Source of the DNA: Sphingomonas sp. 3P27F8
GTDB lineage: Bacteria; Pseudomonadota; Alphaproteobacteria; Sphingomonadales; Sphingomonadaceae
Assembly (NCBI RefSeq): GCF_005502745.1
Contig: NZ_SCNL01000006.1
Span: 124,001-188,000 of the forward strand
DNA: 64,000 nucleotides
Direction: 5' to 3'
The position numbers and the translations under genes were made by a program. The notes beneath the pieces were generated by a model. That model was not told the origin of the DNA, did not search any database, and was given only the letters and a program-made list of their open reading frames with translations. The number at the start of each line of letters is the position of its first letter. Position 1 is the first letter of the stretch. Positions 55,647 to 64,000 of this stretch are shown in pieces.

Positions 55647-55797
55647 GATCGTTCTCGTCGAAGATGCTGTTGGCGGCGCGGCGGTTCGCCTCGCGGTTGT
55701 GCGGCAGGAAGGCCCAGCCGATCAGTACGACAAACACGCCGGTCATCACGATCAGCCCGTAGCTGTCGGCCAGGTGCCGCAGCGTTTCGTAGCTCAT
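55639..55797 (-). CDS. ccoQ: cbb3-type oxidase subunit CcoQ
   Basis: A 52-residue single-helix protein (helix about residues 14-31, [18 protein letters not shown]) opening [13 protein letters not shown] and continuing [11 protein letters not shown], the usual CcoQ form. CcoQ stabilises the cbb3 complex. The start overlaps the ccoO stop as ATGA and the end overlaps ccoP by eight bases. Confidence 0.93.
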   Translation of the reverse strand: MSYETLRHLADSYGLIVMTGVFVVLIGWAFLPHNREANRRAANSIFDENDHG

Positions 55798-56528
55798 TGC
55801 GCCGCCTCCCGGGCCTGCGCCGACCTGTAGTCGACCTGCGTGCCAAGCCCCTGGAGATAGGCGATCAGCGCATCCATCTCGGTGATCCGCCCCGGATCGC
55901 CATCAAAATCGCGCGCCTGCACCCTGGGGTAGCGTTTCGCGAGGCCGGCGGTGTCGCCCTCGCCGAAGCCCTGCGTCCGTGCGTCCTCGTCAGCCTTGGC
56001 GATATCCTCGTCGGTGTACGGCACGCCCACCTTGCGCAGCGCGGCGAGATCGTCGCCCAGCCGGCTGGTGTCCAGGTTGTGCTCGGCGAGGAAGGCGTAT
56101 TTCGGCATGATCGATTCCGGCACCACGGCCCGCGGATCTTTCAGGTGCTGGACGTGCCATTCGTCGGAATAGCGGCCGCCGACGCGCGCCAGATCGGGGC
56201 CGGTACGTTCCGATCCCCATTGAAACGGGTGGTCGTACATGCTCTCCGCGGCGAGGCTGTAATGCCCGTAACGCTCCACCTCGTCGCGGAACGGGCGGAT
56301 CATCTGGCTGTGGCAGCCATAGCAGCCCTCGCGGATGTAGATGTTCCGGCCCGCCAGTTCGAGCGGCGTGTAGGGTCGCACACCGTCGACATGCTTCACG
56401 GTCGTCTCGATCCAGAACAGTGGCGCGATCTCCACGATGCCGCCGATCGCGACCACCGCGAGCGCGAGTAAGCCCAGCAGTGTGACGTTGCGTTCGATCT
56501 TCTTGTGGCGATTTGCCCAGCTAGCCAT
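55794..56528 (-). CDS. ccoO: cbb3-type cytochrome c oxidase subunit II (CcoO)
   Basis: Monoheme cytochrome c subunit of 244 residues. The N-terminal helix (about residues 17-37) is followed by [19 protein letters not shown] with the heme motif CYGCH, and axial-Met region [13 protein letters not shown] 56528 has AAAGG seven bases upstream; the earlier ATG at 56654 would overlap ccoN. It lies 14 bases downstream of ccoN. Confidence 0.95.
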   Translation of the reverse strand: MASWANRHKKIERNVTLLGLLALAVVAIGGIVEIAPLFWIETTVKHVDGVRPYTPLELAGRNIYIREGCYGCHSQMIRPFRDEVERYGHYSLAAESMYDHPFQWGSERTGPDLARVGGRYSDEWHVQHLKDPRAVVPESIMPKYAFLAEHNLDTSRLGDDLAALRKVGVPYTDEDIAKADEDARTQGFGEGDTAGLAKRYPRVQARDFDGDPGRITEMDALIAYLQGLGTQVDYRSAQAREAAQ

Positions 56529-56542
56529 GGCGCAGCCTTTCC

Positions 56543-58192
56543 TTATCGAGCGAGGGCGGGAGCAAGTGGACGGTCGCGCTCGGGATCGAAGGCGGCGGCG
56601 GTCATCGGTGCTTCGGCGCGAAGCCTGCCGCGCACCGTCATCCACACGTTCCACACCATGAAGAAGGCGCCGGTGATATAGAGCAGGCCGCCCAGCGTGC
56701 GGATCAGGTAATAGGGATGGAGCGCCGCCACGACCTCGGCAAAGGAATAGACGAGGTAGCCGTCATCCCCATATTCGCGCCACATCAGCCCCTGCGTAAT
56801 GCCTGCGACCCACATCGAGGAGGCGTAGAGAACGATGCCCAAAGTCGCGCACCAGAAGTGCCAGTTGACCATGCGCAGCGAATACAGCCGCTCACGCCCC
56901 CACAATCGCGGCGTCATGAAATAGATCGCGCCGAACGTAATCATCCCGTTCCAGCCGAGCGCCCCGGAATGGACGTGGCCGATCGTCCAGTTGGTGTAAT
57001 GCGAGAGCGAGTTGACGGTCTTCACCGACATCATCGGCCCCTCGAACGTGCTCATGCCGTAGAAGGCGAGCGCGAACACCATCATGCGGATGATCGGATC
57101 GGTGCGGATCTTGTCCCACGCGCCGTTCAGCGTCATCAGGCCGTTTATCATGCCGCCCCAGCTCGGCATCCACAGCATCACCGAGAACACCATTCCGAGC
57201 GTCTGCGCCCAATCCGGCAGCGCGGTGTAGTGCAGATGGTGCGGACCGGCCCAGATGTAGAGGAAGATCAGCGACCAGAAATGGACGATCGACAGGCGAT
57301 AACTGTAGATCGGCCGCTCCGCCTGCTTCGGCACGAAATAATACATCATGCCCAGGAAGCCGGCGGTCAGGAAGAATCCCACCGCATTGTGGCCGTACCA
57401 CCATTGCGTCAGCGCATCCTGAACGCCGGAAAAGGCGGAATAGGATTTGGAGCCGACAAGGCTGACCGGCATCGACAGATTGTTGACGATGTGAAGCATC
57501 GCGATCGTGATGATGAACGCGAGATAGAACCAGTTGGCGACATAGATGTGCGGTTCCGAACGGCGCACGATCGTGCCGGCGAATACCGCGAGATACGCGA
57601 CCCACACGATCGTCAGCCAGATATCGACATACCATTCGGGCTCCGCATATTCGCGGCCCTCGGTGATGCCCATGACGTAGCCGCTCGCGGCCAGCACGAT
57701 GAATAGCTGATAGCCCCAGAACACGAAATTCGCGAGGTTCGGCCAGAACAGGCGCGCGCGACATGTGCGCTGCACGACATAGAAACTCGTTGCCAGCAGG
57801 GCATTTCCACCAAAGGCGAAGATCACCGCGGAGGTATGGAGCGGCCGAATGCGACCGAAATTGACGAACGGCGCGAAATTGAGCTGTGGAAAGGTTAGCT
57901 GCGCGGCGATCAGCACGCCGACAAGGAACCCGACGACGCCCCAGAAGACCGTCGCGATCACGCCCCAGCGAATCACGTCGTCATAATAGCTGCCCGCCAT
58001 CGCGGGCGAAACGCGCGGTCCCATGCCGTCGCGCGCCTTGGCCCCCAGCCCGCGCACCGCGACGAAAAAAGCTGCGACGGCCGCGATGCCCATATGGATC
58101 GCGAATCCACCATCCACCGCCGTGGCCGATGCCAGCAACGCCAGCAGCGCGATGAACAGCCACCCGGCGGAGGCGCTGATATCCTTTGCCAT
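56543..58192 (-). CDS. ccoN: cbb3-type cytochrome c oxidase subunit I (CcoN)
   Basis: Catalytic heme-copper subunit of 549 residues that reduces O2 to water at low oxygen and pumps protons. About 12-14 helices. The low-spin heme His is in RPLHTSAV (about residue 119); CuB ligands are in [10 protein letters not shown] and [11 protein letters not shown]; further heme histidines lie in [20 protein letters not shown] at 58192 is chosen because GAGG is eight bases upstream; an in-frame GTG three codons earlier is too close to it. First gene of ccoNOQPGHIS, with an FNR-type box about 143 bases upstream. Confidence 0.96.
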   Translation of the reverse strand: MAKDISASAGWLFIALLALLASATAVDGGFAIHMGIAAVAAFFVAVRGLGAKARDGMGPRVSPAMAGSYYDDVIRWGVIATVFWGVVGFLVGVLIAAQLTFPQLNFAPFVNFGRIRPLHTSAVIFAFGGNALLATSFYVVQRTCRARLFWPNLANFVFWGYQLFIVLAASGYVMGITEGREYAEPEWYVDIWLTIVWVAYLAVFAGTIVRRSEPHIYVANWFYLAFIITIAMLHIVNNLSMPVSLVGSKSYSAFSGVQDALTQWWYGHNAVGFFLTAGFLGMMYYFVPKQAERPIYSYRLSIVHFWSLIFLYIWAGPHHLHYTALPDWAQTLGMVFSVMLWMPSWGGMINGLMTLNGAWDKIRTDPIIRMMVFALAFYGMSTFEGPMMSVKTVNSLSHYTNWTIGHVHSGALGWNGMITFGAIYFMTPRLWGRERLYSLRMVNWHFWCATLGIVLYASSMWVAGITQGLMWREYGDDGYLVYSFAEVVAALHPYYLIRTLGGLLYITGAFFMVWNVWMTVRGRLRAEAPMTAAAFDPERDRPLAPALAR

Positions 58193-58334
58193 TCGGTACA
58201 CCTCGTTGCGGAAGGATGGCGCGGCCGCCCGTTCCCGTGCCGGCCGGCCGCGCCCCCCTCCCGTATTCCGGAAAGATGCCGATCACCCCCCGGCGTCCGG
58301 CCTGTCGATCTTGCGGGGTGCGAGCCCGGTCGCC

Positions 58335-58348
58335 TTGATCCGCGTCAA
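58335..58348 (-). promoter_or_regulatory. FNR/FixK-type box upstream of ccoN
   Basis: The minus strand reads TTGACGCGGATCAA, matching TTGAY-N4-RTCAA. It lies in the 168-base gap between the small Cys-rich gene and ccoN. If it acts at the usual -41.5, transcription would start near 58300 and leave a leader of about 108 bases. FNR/FixK control of cbb3 operons is well established; action here is inferred. Confidence 0.8.
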
Positions 58349-58360
58349 AGGCGCAATAAT

Positions 58361-58615
58361 TCAGGCAGGTTCATCGTCCCCGCACGGGCAATCCGCCCCG
58401 GCGCGCTTGCGCGGCGCGCAGCTATGGCAGCCCCACATGCCATCATCGCGCGCTGGGCGCTTCTGCCGATCGAACGGAATGGTGATTGCATGGCCGGGCT
58501 GGCCGCAGATCGCGATCGCCATCCCCGGCATCGGCATGAAGGCATGCAACGGAACGGCGGCAAACCCGATCACCGCCGCGCCCACCAACGCCCGCGCCGG
58601 CAGATTACACTGCAC
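58361..58615 (-). CDS. small Cys-rich exported or membrane protein of unknown function
   Basis: An 84-residue protein I do not recognise. GTG at 58615 overlaps the last 11 bases of hemN, so translation is probably coupled; the frame is open further upstream inside hemN, but that extension is antisense-like arginine-rich sequence. A hydrophobic N-terminal segment (about 8-25, ALVGAAVIGFAAVPLHAF) could be a signal or anchor. Then comes PGMAIAICGQPGHAITIPF and a cysteine-rich tail with CHSC and CPC, which could bind metal. The layout recalls DUF2946-like proteins (copper-linked), a tentative comparison. Sitting between hemN and ccoN, it may assist metal or heme handling. Confidence 0.6.
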   Translation of the reverse strand: MQCNLPARALVGAAVIGFAAVPLHAFMPMPGMAIAICGQPGHAITIPFDRQKRPARDDGMWGCHSCAPRKRAGADCPCGDDEPA

Positions 58616-59924
58616 TGCTGAACCGTGTCGCGCTTTGCTGGCGATAGGGGTCGATCGTCGCGGCGATCGCGCGTGCATAGGGTAGCGCTTCGGGCATGAG
58701 CGTCACCCGCGTGCCGCTCCAGCCGATCAGCCGCTCCGCCGCGAACGGCCGGAGACGTGCACGCACCCCGGCGAGATCCGGCAATCCGGCGAGATCGGCG
58801 CTGCCCCGGCACAGCAACTGCTCGATCGCCACGCCGCGCCGCCGGTCGAGCGCGTCGCGCCGGATTCCGCGCGCCGCCGCGAACTGGCCGTTGGCGATCC
58901 GCAAGTGATAGCGGCCGGCATTCTTCTCGTTCTGGAGCAGCGCGCCGGAAAAACTGCTGATCGCCGAAACGCCCACGCCGATCAGCACGTCCGCCGGATC
59001 GTCGGTAAAGCCCTGGAAATTCCGCCGCAGCCGGCCCCGCCGCTCGGCCACCGCCAATTCATCCGCCGGGCGCGCGAAATGGTCAAATCCGATAGCCTGC
59101 CAGCCGTCATCCAGCAGCCGCAGCTGCGCCGCCTCCGCCTGACGGAAGCGTGCCTCCGGCCCTGGCAATGCTGCCGTATCGATGCGGCGCTGGCGTGGGA
59201 TAAGATGGGGCACGTGGGCATATCCGAACACCGCTAACCGGTCCGGCGCCATGTCGAGCGCGGTGTCGATCGTCTCGATCAGCATGGACACGTCCTGCGC
59301 CGGCAGGCCATACATTAGATCATAGTTGATCGAGCGCACGCCGCTGGCGCGCAAGCGCGCGGTGACGTCAGCGATCAATGCACGCGGCTGGATCCGGCCG
59401 ATCGCGGCCTGAAGCGCGGGGGCGAAGGTCTGCACACCAAGGCTCGCGCGCGCGATCCCCACCGTCGCGAACACGTCATCCCAAGCCGGCGCGAAGTGGC
59501 GAGGGTCCAGCTCGACCGAAACGGAGGCCTCCGGGCAGGCAAAGGCCCGACGCACCTGAGCCAGCAGCAGCGCGAACTGCGCCGGCTCCAGCGCGTTGGG
59601 GCTGCCGCCCCCGAATGCGATCCGGCCGATGCGCCCGCGCCCGCCGAGCCGCCGCGCGACCAGCTCCACCTCCTCGCTCAGCCGCTGGAGATATGCGCCG
59701 ATCCGTGCCGCGCGGTTCGCGGCGCCGGTATTGCACCCGCAGTACCAGCAGATTTCATGGCAATAAGGTATGTGGAGATACAGCGACATCGCCGCATCCG
59801 GCGCAACGCCCGCCAGCGCCTCCTCCATATCGCGCGCACCCATTTCGCCGAATTCTGCGGCAGTGGGGAAACTGGTGTAACGCGGCACCGGCGTCGCCAG
59901 CAGCTCGGGATGATAGGTCCACAT
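58605..59924 (-). CDS. hemN: oxygen-independent coproporphyrinogen III oxidase
   Basis: Radical-SAM enzyme of 439 residues that decarboxylates coproporphyrinogen III during anaerobic or microaerobic heme synthesis. The 4Fe-4S/SAM motif is CHEICWYCGC (Cys55, 59, 62, with Cys64); RYTSFPTA at residues 15-22, GGGSPNAL and NFQGFTDDPADVLIGVG are typical of true HemN rather than HemW. A TTGAC-N4-GTCAA box is centred about 42 bases before the ATG. It precedes the cbb3 operon on the same strand, matching heme supply to oxidase production. Confidence 0.95.
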   Translation of the reverse strand: MWTYHPELLATPVPRYTSFPTAAEFGEMGARDMEEALAGVAPDAAMSLYLHIPYCHEICWYCGCNTGAANRAARIGAYLQRLSEEVELVARRLGGRGRIGRIAFGGGSPNALEPAQFALLLAQVRRAFACPEASVSVELDPRHFAPAWDDVFATVGIARASLGVQTFAPALQAAIGRIQPRALIADVTARLRASGVRSINYDLMYGLPAQDVSMLIETIDTALDMAPDRLAVFGYAHVPHLIPRQRRIDTAALPGPEARFRQAEAAQLRLLDDGWQAIGFDHFARPADELAVAERRGRLRRNFQGFTDDPADVLIGVGVSAISSFSGALLQNEKNAGRYHLRIANGQFAAARGIRRDALDRRRGVAIEQLLCRGSADLAGLPDLAGVRARLRPFAAERLIGWSGTRVTLMPEALPYARAIAATIDPYRQQSATRFSSAV

Positions 59925-59959
59925 GCTGATCCGGCTATCGCGGATCCCGGCTCCGGTAT

Positions 59960-59973
59960 TTGACCGCCGTCAA
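59960..59973 (-). promoter_or_regulatory. FNR/FixK-type box upstream of hemN
   Basis: TTGACCGCCGTCAA, a perfect palindrome of the anaerobox type. It overlaps the stop codon of the PPTase gene (59970-59972). Its centre is about 42 bases from the hemN ATG, so class II activation would place the start site at or next to the start codon. Confidence 0.8.
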
Positions 59974-60590
59974 GCCGGCAGCGCGACCGCCACGATCGCG
60001 CCACCGGCGCGGTGCAGAAAGCAATGCGAGGCCCCGCCGGCAGAAGTCGCGATGGGCGGTTCGCCGGAAAGATCGGTCTCGATCGCCTGCGGCTCGGCGA
60101 TGTCCGCGCGGCCGAAGCGCTTGGCGTGCGCTTCCTTGAGCGTCCATCTGGCCAGTCGGTCGCCGCCTTCCCGCAGTTCGCGCGCGCTGAACAGATCGGC
60201 CGGAGGCGCGCATTGGTCGAGCGGCTCGATATCGACGCCGACCGGCACGCGGGCGAGCGCGATGGCGCACCAGCCATGCTGGCCAGCCATACTGATGTAC
60301 CAGCCTGCCGGCGAGATTATGCCAAGCGCGCCGAAACAGGATCGTGATAGAATAATTCCATCCGGATGTACTTCAGCCACCGCAGCCAGCAGCGCCCGCG
60401 AGATCCGTCGCCGCGCCGCACCCCATTCGGCGTGCGGACGATGCGCGAGATCGGCGAGGTCGTCCGTCGTCAGCGCGGCGCGGGCGACCAGCGGGCTGGC
60501 TGCATCCAGCCGGCCATGCCAGACAAGGGCGGTATCCGGAGGAAGCGCGGGAATCGCGCCGCCCGCCGCCGCCCACATCACCTGGGTCAT
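59970..60590 (-). CDS. 4'-phosphopantetheinyl transferase (Sfp type)
   Basis: Sfp-superfamily PPTase of 206 residues that moves phosphopantetheine from CoA to a carrier-protein serine. GVDIEPLD (118-125) supplies the Mg-binding Asp120 and Glu122; ARELREGG gives another acidic residue (about Glu138); RWTLKEAHAK (148-157) is the WxxKEAxxK motif. The ATG at 60590 overlaps the stop of the NRPS-like gene as ATGA, so the carrier domain of that protein is its most likely substrate. The hemN box overlaps its 3' end. Confidence 0.9.
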   Translation of the reverse strand: MTQVMWAAAGGAIPALPPDTALVWHGRLDAASPLVARAALTTDDLADLAHRPHAEWGAARRRISRALLAAVAEVHPDGIILSRSCFGALGIISPAGWYISMAGQHGWCAIALARVPVGVDIEPLDQCAPPADLFSARELREGGDRLARWTLKEAHAKRFGRADIAEPQAIETDLSGEPPIATSAGGASHCFLHRAGGAIVAVALPA

Positions 60591-63500
60591 CCGCCGCGCG
60601 CGAGGCGGGCGGGCGAGCCTTCCCATGAAGTGCCGCGGGGCAGATATTCGCCCTTCATCACCACCGAAAGATCGCCAAGCTGCGCGTCCTCCCCGATCTC
60701 GGCATCGTAGAGCACGATCGCATAGGAGCCGATCGTCGCACGATCGTTAACAGTCACGCCGCTCACTTTCATCACGCGATCCTCGAACAGATGCGTCTGG
60801 AGCCCGGCGAAATCATTAAGCGCCACATCGTCACCGATCGTCACCAGATCGTGCTCGGTAAGGTCTGTCGTATCGAGATAGCAGCGCCGCCCGATCCTGC
60901 ACCCCATCAGCCGCAGGTAGGCCGGCAGCCATGGCGTGCCCCGCAGCGGCTCCAGCAGATTGGGCACGGCAAGGTTTTCGTACGTCGCCGTCACCAGTTC
61001 GGTTCGCCAGACGAAGGTGCTCCACAATGGCTGCGTGGTCTGCCTGTAGCGCCCCATCACCAGCCATTTGAGTGCCACCACCGTCAGCCCGCAGGCCAGC
61101 GCAAAGCCGACGTAGAGGAACGGGAAGGCGACGAGCACGAGGTAGCCACCATTACGCATGTCGTCGATCTCGCCCACCGCCGATAGCAAGAGACTGAAGA
61201 ACACGATGAACAAGGTCAGCGACAGCGTGACCCGAATCGCCTCGATCGACAAGCGCTTGGCCACCAGCTTCGGCCCGGGATTGAAGCGCGCGCCCTCGTC
61301 GAACAGCCCCACCGTCTGGCGTACCGGCAGCGAGATCGGCGGGGAGCCGAACCAGGTGCCGTCCGCACGCGCCGCCGCGCCATCGGCCGGCGGCTTGGAC
61401 AGCACGCCGATCAGCACGCCGTCGCCGATCGTGGCGCCGGTGGGGAGCAGCGCGGAATTGCCGATGAAGGTGCGACGGCCGATCTTCGTATGCGCCAGCC
61501 GGATCGCGCCCGGCTCCACCCGCGCCGCGCCGAACAACACCGCATCGGCGATGAAGCTTTCCGGCCCGATATCGACGAGATCGGGCACGATCGCGGCCGC
61601 GGTGGAAATTTCCGCGCGCCGCCCCACCTTCACGCCAAGCGCGCGATACCAGGGGATGACATAGAGCGTCGCGTAGATCGGGTGCAGCAGCCGCAGCGCC
61701 AGATCGTTCACCTGCTGGACGAACCAGAAGCGCACGTAGAACCAGCTATCCATGCGATACGCACCCGGGCGGACGCGGCCCAGGAACAGCCGTTTGGCGA
61801 TCACCGTCAGCACGCACATCAGGATCACATAGGTGGTCGCCAGCACGGGCGAGAGCATCAGATAGGTGTAGCTTTCGCTGCGCCAGTCGATCTCGATCAT
61901 CGCGATGAGCCCCGGTGCGATCGGGACGATCGCCACCAGCGGCAGGATCAGCGCGGCCAGCGTGAGCGCAAGGCCGACGAGCAAGCGCCGCACGGCGCCA
62001 CCGCGCGGGCGCGGCTCCCAGACGATGCCGCTTTCGATGCGCGCGGCGGGCGATCCGCTCCAGCGCTCATGGGCTGGGATATGCTCGCCGACGGGCAGCG
62101 CGGAAAGATCCTCCAGCGCGGCCCCCTCGCCGATCACACTGTCGCGCCCTACCACCGCCATCGATCCGACAAAGGCTCCGCGCCCGATTTCCGCCCGACC
62201 GAGCCGCAACAGCCCGCGCTCGACCGAACTGGTCGCGAGCATCGCGTAATCGCTGACGATCGCGCCCTCGCCGATCGTCACCAGATCGGCCACGTCGATA
62301 TTGCCACGCCCGATGAAGGCATCGCTTCCGACCTTCGCGCCGAGCAGCCGGTAATAAGTGCGGATGAGCGGCGTGCCCGCCAGATACGGCGTCGCGATCA
62401 CCTCCGAAAAGCGGCGGACGAACCACCAGCGGAAATAATAGCTGCCCCACAGCGGATAATCACCAGCGCGAAAGCGCCCGATCACCAGCCATTTTACGAT
62501 GATCGACGCGAACATCGCCAGCGGCGGGATGAACATGAAGGCAAGGCCGCTCAGCATCAGCGCCGTCACGCGATCGACCTGATCGGCGAGCCGGGTGTAG
62601 GCGACATAGGGGAAAAACCATTGCAGGCCCGCGATCGTGAAGATCGGGATCAGCGCGATGGTCTGCGCCAGCCCACACAGCCAGCGCTTCCACGCCGCGA
62701 TCCGGTGGAACGGCGGCGCATCCGCCGATTGCTCCGGCGCGGCCTGCTCCAGCCGGGCGGCGAGCGCGCGGATGCTGGGTGCGGCATAGAGATCCTGGAT
62801 CGACACGCCCGCCAGCCCCGGCGCCTTGCGGATCGCGGAGACGAGCCGCGCGGCTTTCAGCGAATGGCCGCCGAGATCCTCGAACAGATCGTCGGTCACC
62901 GACACTTTCTGCGGCGCGAAGGACTCCGTCCAGATGGCGTGCAGCGTCGCCTCCAGCGGCGTCGCGGGCGCGATCGTCTCGCGATCGGCGACGGGAGCGA
63001 GCGTTGGGCGTTGCAGCGCCTTGCGATCGACCTTGCCCGAAGCGGGGAGCGTCGGCAGCGCGTCGAGCAACTGATAGCCGGCCGGGCGCATGTAATTGGG
63101 CAACCGATCGCGCACCCGCCCGCGCACCGTCTCCAGATCGACGCTCGCGCCGCCGCGCGGAACGATGAAACAGGCGAGAAACTCCGCGCCGTCGTCATCA
63201 CGGAACAGGTGGACAACGGCCTGCGCGATCGTGGGATCGTCGGCAATCACGGCTTCGATCTCGGCCAGTTCGACGCGGAAACCACGGATCTTCACCTGCG
63301 TATCGATGCGACCGATGAAATCGATATCCCCCACCGCGTCGAGCCGCACGAGATCGCCCGACCGATATACCAGCACCGGGGCGCCCTCCGGCCCGTCGAA
63401 CGGGGTGTGGACGAACTTCTCGCCGGTAAGATCAGGGCGATTGACATAGCCTGCGCCGACCCCGGGGCCACCGATCACCAGCTCGCCCTCGGCGCCGGCC

Positions 63501-64000
63501 GGGACCGGCCATAGCTTTTCGTCAACGATCCACGCGGTATAGCCGGGCAGCGGCCGCCCGATCGTGACGCGGCGGCCGGGCTGCACCTCCGTCCAGGTGG
63601 CCGTCACCGTGGTTTCGGTCGGGCCATAGGTGTTGAGCATCCGAAGCCCCGGCCGCGCCCAGCGCTCGACGAGGTCCGGCGGGCATGCCTCGCCGCCAAG
63701 GTTGAGCAGGCGCAGCGTCGGCATGGCCGTTTCCACCAGGCTGAGCAGCGAGGGCACGACGTGCCACACCGTCACCCCCTCGGCGGCCAGCACGATCGCC
63801 ATGTCCGGGCCGGCGGTGGCGAGCGCCTCCGATGCGACGAGCAACTCCCCTCCGACGAAGAAGGCGCTCCACATCGTTTCCACCGACATGTCGAAGGCAA
63901 GGCTGAAGCCGCCGAACACGCGATCGGATTCGTCCAGCGCGAGGATCGCGCATTCCGAGCGGACGAGGTGGCAGGCGTTGCGATGCGTTATCATCACGCC
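60587..64000 (-). CDS. NRPS-like A-T protein with Pls/PosA-type membrane C-terminus (5' end beyond window)
   Basis: At least 1137 residues; the true start is right of the window. The visible part opens GVMITHRN, just after the A3 core (SGSTG-PKG) of an adenylation domain, then A5 NTYGPTETT, A7 YRSGDLV, A8 GRIDTQVKIRGFRVEL and A10 PASGKVDRK. A carrier domain follows with phosphopantetheine Ser in DLFEDLGGHSL (about visible residue 379). From about 435 to the end there are three repeats of paired transmembrane helices plus left-handed beta-helix hexapeptide modules, the terminal region of Pls-type homopoly-amino-acid synthetases. There is no condensation or thioesterase domain. Aligned to GrsA, the specificity residues read D-M-E-H-N-G-T-V-T-K. 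A PPTase gene overlaps its end. Confidence 0.9.
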   Translation of the reverse strand, partial: GVMITHRNACHLVRSECAILALDESDRVFGGFSLAFDMSVETMWSAFFVGGELLVASEALATAGPDMAIVLAAEGVTVWHVVPSLLSLVETAMPTLRLLNLGGEACPPDLVERWARPGLRMLNTYGPTETTVTATWTEVQPGRRVTIGRPLPGYTAWIVDEKLWPVPAGAEGELVIGGPGVGAGYVNRPDLTGEKFVHTPFDGPEGAPVLVYRSGDLVRLDAVGDIDFIGRIDTQVKIRGFRVELAEIEAVIADDPTIAQAVVHLFRDDDGAEFLACFIVPRGGASVDLETVRGRVRDRLPNYMRPAGYQLLDALPTLPASGKVDRKALQRPTLAPVADRETIAPATPLEATLHAIWTESFAPQKVSVTDDLFEDLGGHSLKAARLVSAIRKAPGLAGVSIQDLYAAPSIRALAARLEQAAPEQSADAPPFHRIAAWKRWLCGLAQTIALIPIFTIAGLQWFFPYVAYTRLADQVDRVTALMLSGLAFMFIPPLAMFASIIVKWLVIGRFRAGDYPLWGSYYFRWWFVRRFSEVIATPYLAGTPLIRTYYRLLGAKVGSDAFIGRGNIDVADLVTIGEGAIVSDYAMLATSSVERGLLRLGRAEIGRGAFVGSMAVVGRDSVIGEGAALEDLSALPVGEHIPAHERWSGSPAARIESGIVWEPRPRGGAVRRLLVGLALTLAALILPLVAIVPIAPGLIAMIEIDWRSESYTYLMLSPVLATTYVILMCVLTVIAKRLFLGRVRPGAYRMDSWFYVRFWFVQQVNDLALRLLHPIYATLYVIPWYRALGVKVGRRAEISTAAAIVPDLVDIGPESFIADAVLFGAARVEPGAIRLAHTKIGRRTFIGNSALLPTGATIGDGVLIGVLSKPPADGAAARADGTWFGSPPISLPVRQTVGLFDEGARFNPGPKLVAKRLSIEAIRVTLSLTLFIVFFSLLLSAVGEIDDMRNGGYLVLVAFPFLYVGFALACGLTVVALKWLVMGRYRQTTQPLWSTFVWRTELVTATYENLAVPNLLEPLRGTPWLPAYLRLMGCRIGRRCYLDTTDLTEHDLVTIGDDVALNDFAGLQTHLFEDRVMKVSGVTVNDRATIGSYAIVLYDAEIGEDAQLGDLSVVMKGEYLPRGTSWEGSPARLARGG

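Noticed and set aside
1..64000. tRNA, rRNA, CRISPR array or insertion sequence
   Set aside because: Read for cloverleaf-like segments, regularly spaced direct repeats and transposase motifs; none found.

Overview
The window is GC-rich chromosomal DNA from an alphaproteobacterium, most likely a sphingomonad (Sphingomonas or a close relative). The evidence is the codon habit (very frequent GATCG), GTG and TTG starts, chains of 1-4 base ATGA/GTGA stop-start overlaps, NodT-type outer-membrane lipoproteins, an OprB porin, and a complete ccoNOQP-ccoGHIS cluster behind an FNR/FixK box. I see no rRNA, tRNA, CRISPR array, insertion sequence or phage gene. The assignment to genus is inference.

Layout. 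1-4.5 kb: the start of an RluA-type pseudouridine synthase, a VanY-like peptidase, and a quinone/aromatic-stress operon (pirin, WrbA, extradiol dioxygenase) divergent from a LysR regulator. 4.7-16.9 kb: mostly housekeeping genes (OprB porin, PAP2 phosphatase, citrate-lyase-like protein, galE, msrA, GNAT, threonylcarbamoyl-AMP synthase, acyl-CoA dehydrogenase, orphan TonB, YtrA-like GntR, nitroreductase, POT peptide transporter, NnrU). 17-27.3 kb: acyl-CoA ligase, M19 dipeptidase, polysaccharide deacetylase, a second acyl-CoA dehydrogenase, a DUF1501/DUF1800 pair and a DUF885 metallopeptidase, many of them exported.

27.3-48 kb is a 20 kb efflux block with three complete systems, each with its own outer-membrane lipoprotein: MdtABC-type RND plus NodT on the minus strand, a second RND permease-adaptor-NodT operon on the plus strand, and an AaeB-like FUSC/DUF1656/HlyD/NodT operon on the minus strand. 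One LysR regulator sits between the first two; a cluster of inverted repeats lies upstream of the third. An M3 oligopeptidase with a clear terminator follows.

50.5-64 kb, all minus strand: NRPS-like synthetase (its start lies beyond the window), PPTase, hemN, a small Cys-rich protein, then ccoNOQP and ccoGHIS. Two TTGAY-N4-RTCAA boxes, before hemN and before ccoN, suggest low-oxygen control of heme supply and of the high-affinity cbb3 oxidase; CcoG, CcoH, CcoI and CcoS assemble that oxidase. The NRPS-like protein has an adenylation domain, a carrier domain and the membrane/hexapeptide C-terminal region of the poly-epsilon-lysine synthetase (Pls) family; the overlapping PPTase gene probably primes it. 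This pair, and the unnamed small Cys-rich gene between hemN and ccoN, are the least described parts of the window.
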